Part shown: positions 9,425-16,943 of the stretch, piece by piece
Position numbering within the stretch: the stretch's first letter is position 1
How the letters are laid out: each line of letters begins with the position of its first letter
Assembly: GCA_945872185.1 (NCBI GenBank)
Contig: CAMBZX010000011.1
Coordinates: 1 to 32,166 of the forward strand
Source: Synechococcus sp. UW140
GTDB taxonomy: Bacteria > Cyanobacteriota > Cyanobacteriia > PCC-6307 > Cyanobiaceae
Direction: 5' to 3'
DNA: 32,166 nt
Notes under the pieces: model-generated
Databases searched by the model: none
The model's input: the letters and a program-made list of their open reading frames with translations, nothing else
What the model was told of the DNA's origin: nothing
Program-made: the position numbers and the translations under genes

Positions 9425-9984
9425 CAGCGCGTCTCCACGCCAGCGGGCAGGCCCAGGCTGGTGAGCCAGCGATCGAGGGCTTTGGGCTGATCGACCAGCG
9501 GAGCGCTGAACAGCACACCATCCAGTACCAGCACCGGGGCCTGGCCGCAGGCGCCGATGCAGCTCAGCTGCTCCAGGGCCCAGGCGCCATCGTCACGGGT
9601 CTGATTCAGCGCCAACCCCAATCGCCGCTGCAGGCCCGCCGCCAACCGTCCGCCGCCGCGCACGAAACAGGCCGTGCCCAGGCAGACAGCGCAGCGATGG
9701 GTGGCCGGGGCCTGGAGTCGAAACAGGTGGTAGAAGCTGGCCACGCCGTAGACCCGGCTCAGGGGCAGCCGCAGCGCCCGCGCCACCTGCAGCAACGCCG
9801 GCTTCGGCAGATAGCCGTGGATCTCCTGCACCTGATGCAGCACTTCAATCAGGCCATCGCCCTGGCAGCCCTGGCGGCGGATCAGCCGGGCGATGCGCTC
9901 ATCGCCGTCGCAGGGACCCGGGCCGGGCTGGGGATGGAGCTGGGGTACGGCTCCAGGAGCAGGAACAGGGGTGGCCGCCGACAT
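9424..9984 (-). CDS. hoxE: Bidirectional hydrogenase diaphorase subunit HoxE
   Basis: HQVQEIHGYLPKPALLQVARALRLPLSRVYGVASFYHLFR; [2Fe-2S] motif CLGTACFVRGG...CIGACGQAPVLVLDG. ATG at 9984. Confidence 0.94.
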   Translation of the reverse strand: MSAATPVPAPGAVPQLHPQPGPGPCDGDERIARLIRRQGCQGDGLIEVLHQVQEIHGYLPKPALLQVARALRLPLSRVYGVASFYHLFRLQAPATHRCAVCLGTACFVRGGGRLAAGLQRRLGLALNQTRDDGAWALEQLSCIGACGQAPVLVLDGVLFSAPLVDQPKALDRWLTSLGLPAGVETR

Positions 9985-10088
9985 GAGCCCTCGCGGTCCT
10001 CTTCCCTTGTTAGCCAGTCCGGGCCCATTCGGCCGCGGCCGGCCACGCCGTCGTGACGAATCAGCATCTCGAAGCAGCGACGGCGGGT

Positions 10089-10123
10089 CTGTCCAGACCG
10101 GGGCGGCCACCCGGCCTGGACAG
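10089..10123 (-). promoter_or_regulatory. 14-bp-stem inverted repeat between tRNA-Leu and hoxE
   Basis: ctgtccagaccggg-gcggcca-cccggcctggacag. Arms pair over 14 positions; the single imperfect position is G-U in minus-strand RNA and A-C in plus-strand RNA. No T-run on either side. Confidence 0.65.
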
Positions 10124-10135
10124 ACGGAAAATCAA

Positions 10136-10219
10136 TGGGGGCAGGGGGACTTGAACCCCCACAACGTCGCCGTCTGCGCATTTTAAGTGCGCTGCGTCTA
10201 CCACTTCCGCCATGCCCCC
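10136..10219 (-). tRNA. trnL-UAA: tRNA-Leu (anticodon UAA), intronless, CCA not encoded
   Basis: Reverse complement GGGGGCATGGCGGAAGTGGTAGACGCAGCGCACTTAAAATGCGCAGACGGCGACGTTGTGGGGGTTCAAGTCCCCCTGCCCCCA; 7-bp acceptor, anticodon stem GCGCA/TGCGC with loop CTTAAAA, long variable arm GACG-GCGA-CGTT, T-arm GGGGG-TTCAAGT-CCCCC. Confidence 0.95.
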
Positions 10220-10246
10220 ACCAAGTCATCCTAGATTTATGCACCG

Positions 10247-10555
10247 TTGGCTTTGCGCGCCGTGCCGCTGTCCGGGTTGTTGAGCACCATCGCCACGGCA
10301 CTTCCGTTCAACCTGCCGTTCCAGCTCTCGGGTGAAACCCTGCTGGTGCTGGCCTTGTATGCCGTCCTGGCCGGCGCCTATCTGGTGGTGATCCCCCTGG
10401 CCCTCTACTGGTGGCTGGTGAAGCGCTGGACCGTGATGGGCAAGCTCGAGCGCACGGGGGTTTACGGCCTGGTTTTCCTCTTCTTCCCAGGCCTGATCCT
10501 GTTTGCCCCCTTCCTGAACTTGCGCATGGCCGGCCAGGGAGCCTCGAGGGCATGA
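10247..10555 (+). CDS. ndhL: NAD(P)H-quinone oxidoreductase subunit L
   Basis: [69 protein letters not shown] matches the NdhL pattern. Start uncertain (TTG 10247 or a later start near 10280). Confidence 0.9.
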   Translation: MALRAVPLSGLLSTIATALPFNLPFQLSGETLLVLALYAVLAGAYLVVIPLALYWWLVKRWTVMGKLERTGVYGLVFLFFPGLILFAPFLNLRMAGQGASRA

Positions 10556-10887
10556 CCCGCAAAGGAGCGATCCTGCTGGGCCTGGCCATTTTCGCCCTGG
10601 GAGGGCTGGGCTACCTGGGCTTCCAGGCCAGCGGCCTGGAGGGGTTTGGCCCGGGTATCGCCGCCTCGGCGATCCTGATGCTGTTGGTGGTGGGCTGGAC
10701 GAGCAGCTATCTGCTGCGGGTCATCACCGGCAAGATGACCTACATGGAGCAACGGCGCACCTACCGCAGCGCCTACGACGCCATCACTGACGAGGCCCTA
10801 CAGGCCAAGTTCGACGCCCTCAGCCCCGAGGAGCAGAGGCGGCTGCTGGCCGAAGTCGGCCAGATCCAGGCGGATGCCGAGATGTGA
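10552..10887 (+). CDS. DUF3007-like membrane protein
   Basis: [76 protein letters not shown]...; ATGA overlap with ndhL. Usual cyanobacterial neighbour of ndhL. Confidence 0.8.
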   Translation: MTRKGAILLGLAIFALGGLGYLGFQASGLEGFGPGIAASAILMLLVVGWTSSYLLRVITGKMTYMEQRRTYRSAYDAITDEALQAKFDALSPEEQRRLLAEVGQIQADAEM

Positions 10888-11084
10888 GGCCAGTCGATCC
10901 GGCGATTTTGGCCGGCTGAGCCCGACTCCCAGCCCTCGGTCCATCGCTCTGGGTTGCCGCTGGCGCCACCGGGCCGACCACGGATCCAACCAGAGCGGGC
11001 CAGCAGATCAGCAAGCCAGCGGCCTGGGGCTAGGCCCGGCCCCTGCCCCGTAGGCTCGGAGCCAACGCCAGCCTGCACGCGCCA

Positions 11085-11939
11085 ATGAGCGCCGCCATCC
11101 CCAACCCCACCCTTGCCGGCACCGCCGCCACCAGCCCCACCGCGATCGAGCGACGCTTCAGGGCCCTGAAGCAGGAGCGTCGCTGCGCACTGATGCCGTT
11201 TCTGATGGCGGGGGACGCCGACCTCGCCACCACCCGGGCGACGCTGCTAGCCCTGCAGCAAGCCGGCGCCGATCTGATCGAACTGGGGATTCCCTACAGC
11301 GATCCGCTCGCCGATGGGCCGGTGATCCAGGCTGCAGCCAGCCGCGCCCTGAAGGCCGGCACCACGCCGGGCGCTGTGCTGGCGATGCTGGCCAGTCTGG
11401 CCGGCGAACTCCTGATCCCAGTGGTGCTGTTCACCTACAGCAATCCCCTGCTCAATCGCGGCATGGAGACCTTCTGCCGCGATGCCGCCGCCGCCGGCGC
11501 CGCCGGTCTGGTGGTGCCGGATCTGCCCCTGGAAGAAGCCGAGAAGCTGTCGCCGATCGCGGCGGCGGCCGGGCTGGATCTGATCCTGCTGGTGGCACCC
11601 ACCACGCCGGCTGAGCGGATGGCTCGCATCCATCACACCAGCCGCGGCTTCACCTATCTGGTGAGTGTCACCGGGGTCACTGGGGTGCGCACCAATCTGG
11701 AATCGCGGGTGGAACCTTTGGTGCAGCAACTCAAGGGGCAGGGTCCCACCCCCGTGGCCGTGGGCTTCGGCATCTCCGGGCCTGCCCAGGCCCGTCAGGT
11801 GCGCGACTGGGGTGCCGATGGCGCCATCGTCGGCAGTGCCCTGGTGACCGTGATGGCGCAGGCCCACGCGGCCGGCCAACCGGTGGCCGCCGCCGCCGGC
11901 CGCTTCTGCGCCGAGCTGCGCAGCGCCCTCGACGCCTGA
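11085..11939 (+). CDS. trpA: Tryptophan synthase alpha chain
   Basis: [96 protein letters not shown]. Confidence 0.98.
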   Translation: MSAAIPNPTLAGTAATSPTAIERRFRALKQERRCALMPFLMAGDADLATTRATLLALQQAGADLIELGIPYSDPLADGPVIQAAASRALKAGTTPGAVLAMLASLAGELLIPVVLFTYSNPLLNRGMETFCRDAAAAGAAGLVVPDLPLEEAEKLSPIAAAAGLDLILLVAPTTPAERMARIHHTSRGFTYLVSVTGVTGVRTNLESRVEPLVQQLKGQGPTPVAVGFGISGPAQARQVRDWGADGAIVGSALVTVMAQAHAAGQPVAAAAGRFCAELRSALDA

Positions 11940-11977
11940 GCGGCGGCCCGCGGCCGGATTGATCAGTTGGCCAGAAG

Positions 11978-12003
11978 AGTGGGCGAGACAAGTGGGCGAG
12001 ACG
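11978..12003. repeat. 13-bp direct repeat, 2 copies (agtgggcgagacA/G)
   Basis: agtgggcgagaca agtgggcgagacg, downstream of trpA, noncoding. Confidence 0.85.
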
Positions 12004-12125
12004 CCATGGCCTAGGCGGTTGACGCTGTCAGGTCCAGGAGCCGCCGCCGCTGCGGTCCCGAGGTTGGCGTGCCGCCAACGCAGTGGTCCCCTCAAGACAT
12101 CGCGAGTGCGGCTTGGCGCCGGCCC

Positions 12126-12866
12126 TCAAAGACGCTCACCCTGCCGCTGACTGGAGGCGGGCCCCTGCCGATCCGCACCCGGGGCCCAGTGGCGCACGAC
12201 AAAAGACTGGCCCGGGGCCGGTGGCGTCGGCTGTTCGATCGTGCTGCGCCAACCGCTGGCCCAGTCGATCACCAGGTGGCCCGCCTCCTGGCGCCAGGAC
12301 CCCGCTGCAATCGTGTCGATCGAGTTGATCGCCCGGCCACTGGAGAGCAGGCTGGCGAGATAGGGCGGCTGATCCGCTTGGGTGGGGGCAAAGCGATAGA
12401 CACCGACCCAGCCCGCCTCGACCCCACTCAGCCGCACCGCCTTGCCGGTGTTGGTCGGCGGTTCATCGCGATTGCGACCGGGAGCCCACGACCACTGAAT
12501 CGGTCCCCCTGGTGCCACCAGGATCGTGTCGGTCCAGCCATCGTCGTAATCGATCCGCACCCCGTTGCCCCAGCCCTTCCAGTGGCCCAGCTCCATCAGC
12601 TCCCCTGCTGTCATCGTGCCGGCAGCCAGGGGACGAGGCCCCTGGCTGCCCGTGGCCGAGAGGGCACTGCCATCGGGCCGCAGCAGCAGGTTGAACAGCA
12701 GGTTGTCGTTGTCGGTGAGGGCCCAGGTGCCGAGCAGGCGGCGCGGATCGGGCTCGGCGCTGCCGATCGGCACGGGGCGGGGCGCGGCCCACGCCTGGTA
12801 CACAGGCCCGCAGGCGGTCAGCAGGGCGAGCAGCCCCAGGGGAAGCAAGCGCAGAACCGGACCCAT
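12126..12866 (-). CDS. Hypothetical lipoprotein
   Basis: MGPVLRLLPLGLLALLTACGPVYQAWAAP (lipobox LTAC) then LLGTWALTDNDNLLFNLLLRPDG... 246 aa. Confidence 0.75.
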   Translation of the reverse strand: MGPVLRLLPLGLLALLTACGPVYQAWAAPRPVPIGSAEPDPRRLLGTWALTDNDNLLFNLLLRPDGSALSATGSQGPRPLAAGTMTAGELMELGHWKGWGNGVRIDYDDGWTDTILVAPGGPIQWSWAPGRNRDEPPTNTGKAVRLSGVEAGWVGVYRFAPTQADQPPYLASLLSSGRAINSIDTIAAGSWRQEAGHLVIDWASGWRSTIEQPTPPAPGQSFVVRHWAPGADRQGPASSQRQGERL

Positions 12867-12887
12867 CCCATCAGTGCAACCATCTCC

Positions 12888-12950
12888 ATCATGGAGAATT
12901 TCGGCGCCATCATGGAAAACTCTGGCTCGATCTTGGAAAACTCCGGCCCC
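12888..12950. repeat. Three 21-bp imperfect direct repeats, AT-rich core
   Basis: atcatggagaatttcggcgcc / atcatggaaaactctggctcg / atcttggaaaactccggcccc; lies between the divergent genes starting at 12866 (-) and 13021 (+). Confidence 0.9.
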
Positions 12951-13020
12951 TGAATCAACTGTTCTGTAGACGCAGGGTCAGGATGGGGTTCACTATGACG
13001 GGCTGAACCGGGCCTGCACC

Positions 13021-13302
13021 ATGAGCGACACCCCCATTCACGACCCCATCGATCAGCTCGAACGCGAGCAGTTGTTTGCCTTCCTGGGTCGCATCCAGCA
13101 GGAGCCGCCCCTGCGCGAGCAGCTGAACCTGGTTCAGACCGCCATGGAGGTCAGTGAGATCGCCAAGGCCGTTGGCCATACGTTCCGGGCCGAAACCTTG
13201 ATCAACGTCTTTCAGCTCTGCAACGAACAGCCCTACGCCCGCGAAGGGCTGATGGACGAAAAGTTGATCCGCGTCTACCTGCGGCGCGAGTCGCTCACCT
13301 GA
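13021..13302 (+). CDS. Nif11-like domain protein (tentative)
   Basis: LEREQLFAFLGRIQQEPPLREQLNLVQTAMEVSEIAKAVGHTFRAETLINVF resembles the Nif11 pattern; 93 aa. Confidence 0.6.
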   Translation: MSDTPIHDPIDQLEREQLFAFLGRIQQEPPLREQLNLVQTAMEVSEIAKAVGHTFRAETLINVFQLCNEQPYAREGLMDEKLIRVYLRRESLT

Positions 13303-13324
13303 GCAGCGCTCCACCCTTCCCACC

Positions 13325-13591
13325 ATGAAATTCGTCCTCTGGGGCACCTACTGCGCCAACGCCCTCGAGCGGCGCACTCCCTACCGGCAGGAGCATCTCG
13401 AAGGTCTGCAAGTCCAGAAGGAGGCTGGCCTGCTGCTCACCCTCGGCCCCACCGCAGACAGCACCCAGGTCTTCGGGATTTATGAGGCCGAGAGCCAGGA
13501 GCAAGTGGAGGCGTTGCTCCACAACGACATCTACTGGCGCCAGGGGATCTGGACCGAAGTGCGGGTCTATCCCTGGATTCAGGCGTTCTGA
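13325..13591 (+). CDS. YciI family protein
   Basis: MKFVLWGTYCANALERRTPYRQEHLEGLQVQKEAGLLLTLGPTADSTQVFGIYEAESQEQVEALLHNDIYWRQGIWTEVRVYPW. Confidence 0.8.
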   Translation: MKFVLWGTYCANALERRTPYRQEHLEGLQVQKEAGLLLTLGPTADSTQVFGIYEAESQEQVEALLHNDIYWRQGIWTEVRVYPWIQAF

Positions 13592-13785
13592 AAGCCCCCT
13601 GCTCCCAGCAAGTCTGCGGCCAATCCAGCCCTGGGACTGGCAGCTGGCGCCGGCGCGGCGGCTCCGAACCCCTGGCCCCCTGCCGCTCCAGCTCTTCCAC
13701 GCCAGGGCTTCCGCGCCATAGTTCCAAGCCAACCCTGTCGCCAGGACCTGCAGACCTCAGAGGCCCGGCTGCCGGACCAGATTGT

Positions 13786-13863
13786 TCAGGCTGATGGATC
13801 AGGCTGACTGGTCAGGCTGATGGATCAGGCCTTGTCATCAGGCCGAGCGATCAGGCCTGCGGC
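13786..13863. repeat. 13-bp tandem array, 6 imperfect units (TCAGGCYGANNGA-like)
   Basis: tcaggctgatgga tcaggctgactgg tcaggctgatgga tcaggccttgtca tcaggccgagcga tcaggcctgcggc; the last unit begins at the stop codon of the minus-strand cytochrome gene. Confidence 0.93.
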
Positions 13864-14219
13864 CAGCCGGCCTGGGCCTGAGACCACACCCATTGCCCCA
13901 CCGCCTCGGCACCACCTTCGCCCAGAACCTTGGCATAGCCAGACATCTGGCCGAGGCCTGCGGCGGCGATCCGGCTGATGGCCTCGGGACTGGCCAGCTG
14001 CTGGCGCTCCAGCGCGGCCAGGCGCAGCGTTTTGCCGCGGCGCAGAATATTGCCGCCCCCGGCATGGCAGCCCACACAGTGGGCAGAAAACAGCGCCGCG
14101 CCGCGCTCCGCTTCCCCGCTCAGCAGCGCCTCTCCCCACACAGGCGCTGGCCAGCCCATCGCCAGCAGCAGCAGGGCCGACAGGGCCAGGCCGGCCAGCA
14201 GCTTGAGGAAACGTGGCAC
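13851..14219 (-). CDS. Cytochrome c6-like protein (c-type cytochrome)
   Basis: VPRFLKLLAGLALSALLLLAMGWPAPVWGEALLSGEAERGAALFSAHCVGCHAGGGNILRRGKTLRLAALERQQLASPEAISRIAAAGLGQMSGYAKVLGEGGAEAVGQWVW; CxxCH heme site. GTG start; the ORF track start is upstream. Confidence 0.85.
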   Translation of the reverse strand: MPRFLKLLAGLALSALLLLAMGWPAPVWGEALLSGEAERGAALFSAHCVGCHAGGGNILRRGKTLRLAALERQQLASPEAISRIAAAGLGQMSGYAKVLGEGGAEAVGQWVWSQAQAGWPQA

Positions 14220-14294
14220 AGGCCCAGGGCGGAGAGCGCCCCCATCCTTACGGCTGCGCCGCAAAATGGAGAGCTGCCGCTGCGGGCGAGGTCG

Positions 14295-14765
14295 GTGCTT
14301 CGTCAACTGACGCTCGAGGATGAACCCCAGCTGATCAGCGTCTACCGCGACGCCGTGCTCAGCCAGGCCCCAGGCCTGTACGAGCACGCCCAGATCGAAG
14401 CCTGGGCCCACCACGCCGAACGCCAGCCCGAGGTACGGGAGGCCCTGCGGCGCGGCTATGGACTGGCCAGTTGCGATGCGGACGCTCCGCAGCTGATCGA
14501 GGCCTTCGCCCTGCTCGATCCGATCGATCGCCTGTCGCTGCTGTACTGCCGCGGCCGCTCCTGCCGGCAGGGGCGGGGCCGCCAGTTGGTGCAAGCCCTG
14601 GAAAAGGAAGCCGAGCGCCACCGTTGCCGGCGCCTGCGCACCGAAGCCAGCCAACTCTCCAGACCCCTGCTGCTGAGCCTGGACTGGCGGATTGAAGCTG
14701 AGGAGGAGCTGCTCTTTGCCGGCCAACCCTTCCGCCGCTGGCGGATGATCAAAGACCTGCCCTGA
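14295..14765 (+). CDS. GNAT-like N-acetyltransferase (tentative)
   Basis: VLRQLTLEDEPQLISVYRDAVLSQ...IDRLSLLYCRGRSCRQGRGRQLVQALEKEAERHRCRRLRTEASQLSRPLLLSLDWRIEAEEELLFAGQPFRRWRMIKDL. No ATG in frame nearby; GTG start guessed. Confidence 0.72.
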   Translation: MLRQLTLEDEPQLISVYRDAVLSQAPGLYEHAQIEAWAHHAERQPEVREALRRGYGLASCDADAPQLIEAFALLDPIDRLSLLYCRGRSCRQGRGRQLVQALEKEAERHRCRRLRTEASQLSRPLLLSLDWRIEAEEELLFAGQPFRRWRMIKDLP

Positions 14766-14782
14766 CCGACCCCAGCGCTGCC

Positions 14783-15304
14783 ATGGCCGAGGCCCAGCTG
14801 CAAGCCTTTCTTGAAAAGGTGCGACAACTCAATGCCTTCGTCGCCCGCAGCGAGGCCGATCCGGATCTGCGCGAAGCCCTGCGCCGTTGCTCCCATCACC
14901 ACGACGTCGTGTCCCTGGCCCAGCAGCAGGGCTTTGAGATCGGCCGGCGCTGGGGGGAGGCCGCGATCGTCCCGACCGGCGACGCCAACCTGCTGGCGGG
15001 AGCCTGCCCGCCCCCGGGCCAGGAGCGGCTCGAGACGGTGATCGAAACCAACGGTCTGCGGTTGGAGCGGATTCATTCCTGCCAAGCCTCAAGCCCCGAA
15101 GGCTTCTGGTATGACCAGCCCGAACAGGAATGGGTGACGATCCTGCAGGGGAGCGCCCGGATTCGCTTCGCCGATGAGCCAGAGGCCAGGGAACTCAACC
15201 GCGGCGACAGCCTGTTGTTCAGTGCCCATCGCCGTCATCGGGTCGAACGGACCGATCCGGACCCTGGAACGATCTGGTTGGCTCTGTACTGGCTCCAGGG
15301 TTGA
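14783..15304 (+). CDS. Nif11-like domain fused to a cupin
   Basis: N-terminus MAEAQLQAFLEKVRQLNAFVARSEADPDLREALRRCSHHHDVVSLAQQQGFEIG (Nif11-like); C-terminus EGFWYDQPEQEWVTILQGSARIRFADEPEARELNRGDSLLFSAHRRHRVERTDPDPGTIWLALYW (cupin). Confidence 0.8.
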   Translation: MAEAQLQAFLEKVRQLNAFVARSEADPDLREALRRCSHHHDVVSLAQQQGFEIGRRWGEAAIVPTGDANLLAGACPPPGQERLETVIETNGLRLERIHSCQASSPEGFWYDQPEQEWVTILQGSARIRFADEPEARELNRGDSLLFSAHRRHRVERTDPDPGTIWLALYWLQG

Positions 15305-15740
15305 GCCGAGCCGAATGGCGCACCAGCCAGTAGGCCAACGCCAGGGCCAGCACCACAGCGCCGAGACCCACCAACAACAGCGGTTTGTTTTCTGAACCGG
15401 GGGGCAACACGATCACCTTGCGCCCCACCGCCGTCATCGCCGTGAGCAGCACCAGATCGATCTGCACCACCCTGCGGCGCAGATAGGAGGTGATGTTCTG
15501 CAACACCTCCAGTCCGATCAACAGGGTTAGTAGATCACCGAGCAGGCGGATCAAGGGTTCACCGATCCAGAGGGTGCGGCGCTGCACCAGATCCAGCAGC
15601 AACACCCCAACCAGCTGCAGGGCCGCCAACACCAACACCAGCAACAGAGCGCCGGCCACGAGTTTGGCGAGCTGACGCTCCGCCCGATCCACCAGGGCCA
15701 GGTAGGCCTCGTCGCTCCGCAGCCGCTTCAGCCAGGTCAT
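15219..15740 (-). CDS. PsiE-like (phosphate-starvation-inducible) membrane protein
   Basis: VDRAERQLAKLVAGALLLVLVLAALQLVGVLLLDL...LLGDLLTLLIGLEVLQNITSYLRRRVVQIDLVLLTAMTAVGRKVIVL. 3' end overlaps the cupin gene by 86 bp. Confidence 0.78.
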   Translation of the reverse strand: MTWLKRLRSDEAYLALVDRAERQLAKLVAGALLLVLVLAALQLVGVLLLDLVQRRTLWIGEPLIRLLGDLLTLLIGLEVLQNITSYLRRRVVQIDLVLLTAMTAVGRKVIVLPPGSENKPLLLVGLGAVVLALALAYWLVRHSARLNPGASTEPTRSFQGPDRSVRPDDGDGH

Positions 15741-16063
15741 CAGTTCTTGAAGGGCTGGTAGCTGGGCTTGGCGGGGGTATCCGAGGGCGGGTTTTCAACC
15801 TTGGTGTCACAGGTGACCGAGCCATCGGCAGCGGTGACGCAGTTGACGGGCTTGATCTGGGTGGCGGGGCCCACGTTGCTGCCTGGCTTGAGCATGAAGC
15901 TCTCCACCTGAGCCAGGGCAGCTTGGTCCAGCCACGTCAGCGAGGAGCTTGCCGTGATCAACAGCAGGGTGGCGCGGCCGCAGCCCAGGGCACCGCGGTA
16001 TAGGGCAGGCAGACTGGGCATCGAAACGCTTCGCACAGGGGACTCCACGGGTAACTCTTCCAC
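15740..16063 (-). CDS. Hypothetical secreted protein
   Basis: Hydrophobic segment then SFMLKPGSNVGPATQIKPVNCVTAADGSVTCDTKVENPPSDTPAKPSYQPFKN; stop overlaps the psiE-like start. Confidence 0.7.
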   Translation of the reverse strand: MEELPVESPVRSVSMPSLPALYRGALGCGRATLLLITASSSLTWLDQAALAQVESFMLKPGSNVGPATQIKPVNCVTAADGSVTCDTKVENPPSDTPAKPSYQPFKN

Positions 16064-16078
16064 TCTGGCGAGGGTTGG

Positions 16079-16402
16079 CTAGGCCTGCTGCTGGCGAATC
16101 TCCTCCAGCAGCAGATCCAGCTGACCCAGGGACTCATCAAAGTCGGGGTGGGAGTCGTCGGCCTCGAGGCCCTGATCCTCCCCCTGCCACATCTGTTCAA
16201 TGCCACAGAGCCGGTCGGCCAGGCCGCTCAGGCCCTCCTGGGCATGGATGCGCTGGAGCTCCTCAATCAGCACGGGCATGCGGATGGAGGGAGCCCTCAG
16301 GGCACGACGCAGATCGGCCTGGGTGCGGCCGGTATGACGTAGCCAGTCCTTGAGGAAGGTCTGGAGATCGTCGAGCTGGTCAACACTGAGGGTGGACATC
16401 AC
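16079..16402 (-). CDS. Conserved hypothetical protein
   Basis: MMSTLSVDQLDDLQTFLKDWLRHTGRTQADLRRALRAPSIRMPVLIEELQRIHAQEGLSGLADRLCGIEQ..., 107 aa. Confidence 0.72.
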   Translation of the reverse strand: MMSTLSVDQLDDLQTFLKDWLRHTGRTQADLRRALRAPSIRMPVLIEELQRIHAQEGLSGLADRLCGIEQMWQGEDQGLEADDSHPDFDESLGQLDLLLEEIRQQQA

Positions 16403-16427
16403 CGGAGAGAGAGGCAGCGGACAGACA

Positions 16428-16808
16428 TCACTGGTTCGTGGGGAACCAGAGATCCAGTCTGCGCTGTGCCCGCTCCCGAATGTCGGGGGTCAGATGGCGG
16501 CTGCAGAGCCCCAACAGGGCCGTGATCGCCACCAGGTCGTCGCTGAAGCCTGCCGCCGGAATGAAATCGGGAATCAGATCCAGCGGCAGCACCAGATAGG
16601 TGAGGGCCGCCAAGACGGTGAGCCGCGCCTGCTGAGGTGTGGCGCCATCGATCAGCATCTCAAAGCATTCGATCGCCGGGCGGGCGATCGTGCGGCCGGC
16701 ACGACGCAGCAGCCTGGCCAGCAGGGTCGCGTCGACGACGGAGGCCTCCACCTCAACAGCGGCGTCCAGAGGTTGGGCAGCAGGGCCCGCGGCTTGGGCA
16801 GCGGCCAT
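16428..16808 (-). CDS. DUF1232 / YkvA family membrane protein
   Basis: ARLTVLAALTYLVLPLDLIPDFIPAAGFSDDLVAITALLGL (DUF1232 signature). Confidence 0.88.
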   Translation of the reverse strand: MAAAQAAGPAAQPLDAAVEVEASVVDATLLARLLRRAGRTIARPAIECFEMLIDGATPQQARLTVLAALTYLVLPLDLIPDFIPAAGFSDDLVAITALLGLCSRHLTPDIRERAQRRLDLWFPTNQ

Positions 16809-16943
16809 CGGCGATCTCCTGGTTTGGGGTGCCCCGAACGAGTGGGCTGAACGAAACCACTCTGGGGGTGGCCGCCGGCGCTGAGAAGGGCCGGTTGACC
16901 CCACGAAAGGTGAGGGCAACCGACGGCAGGAGCCCGATGGTGC

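Noticed and set aside
7847-9490. 547-aa plus-strand ORF opposite hoxF
   Set aside because: His/Gln/Gly-rich shadow frame of a well-supported hoxF.
10891-10910. Small hairpin ccggc-gattttg-gccgg downstream of the DUF3007-like gene as a terminator
   Set aside because: Only a 5-bp stem and no T-run; not enough to call a terminator.
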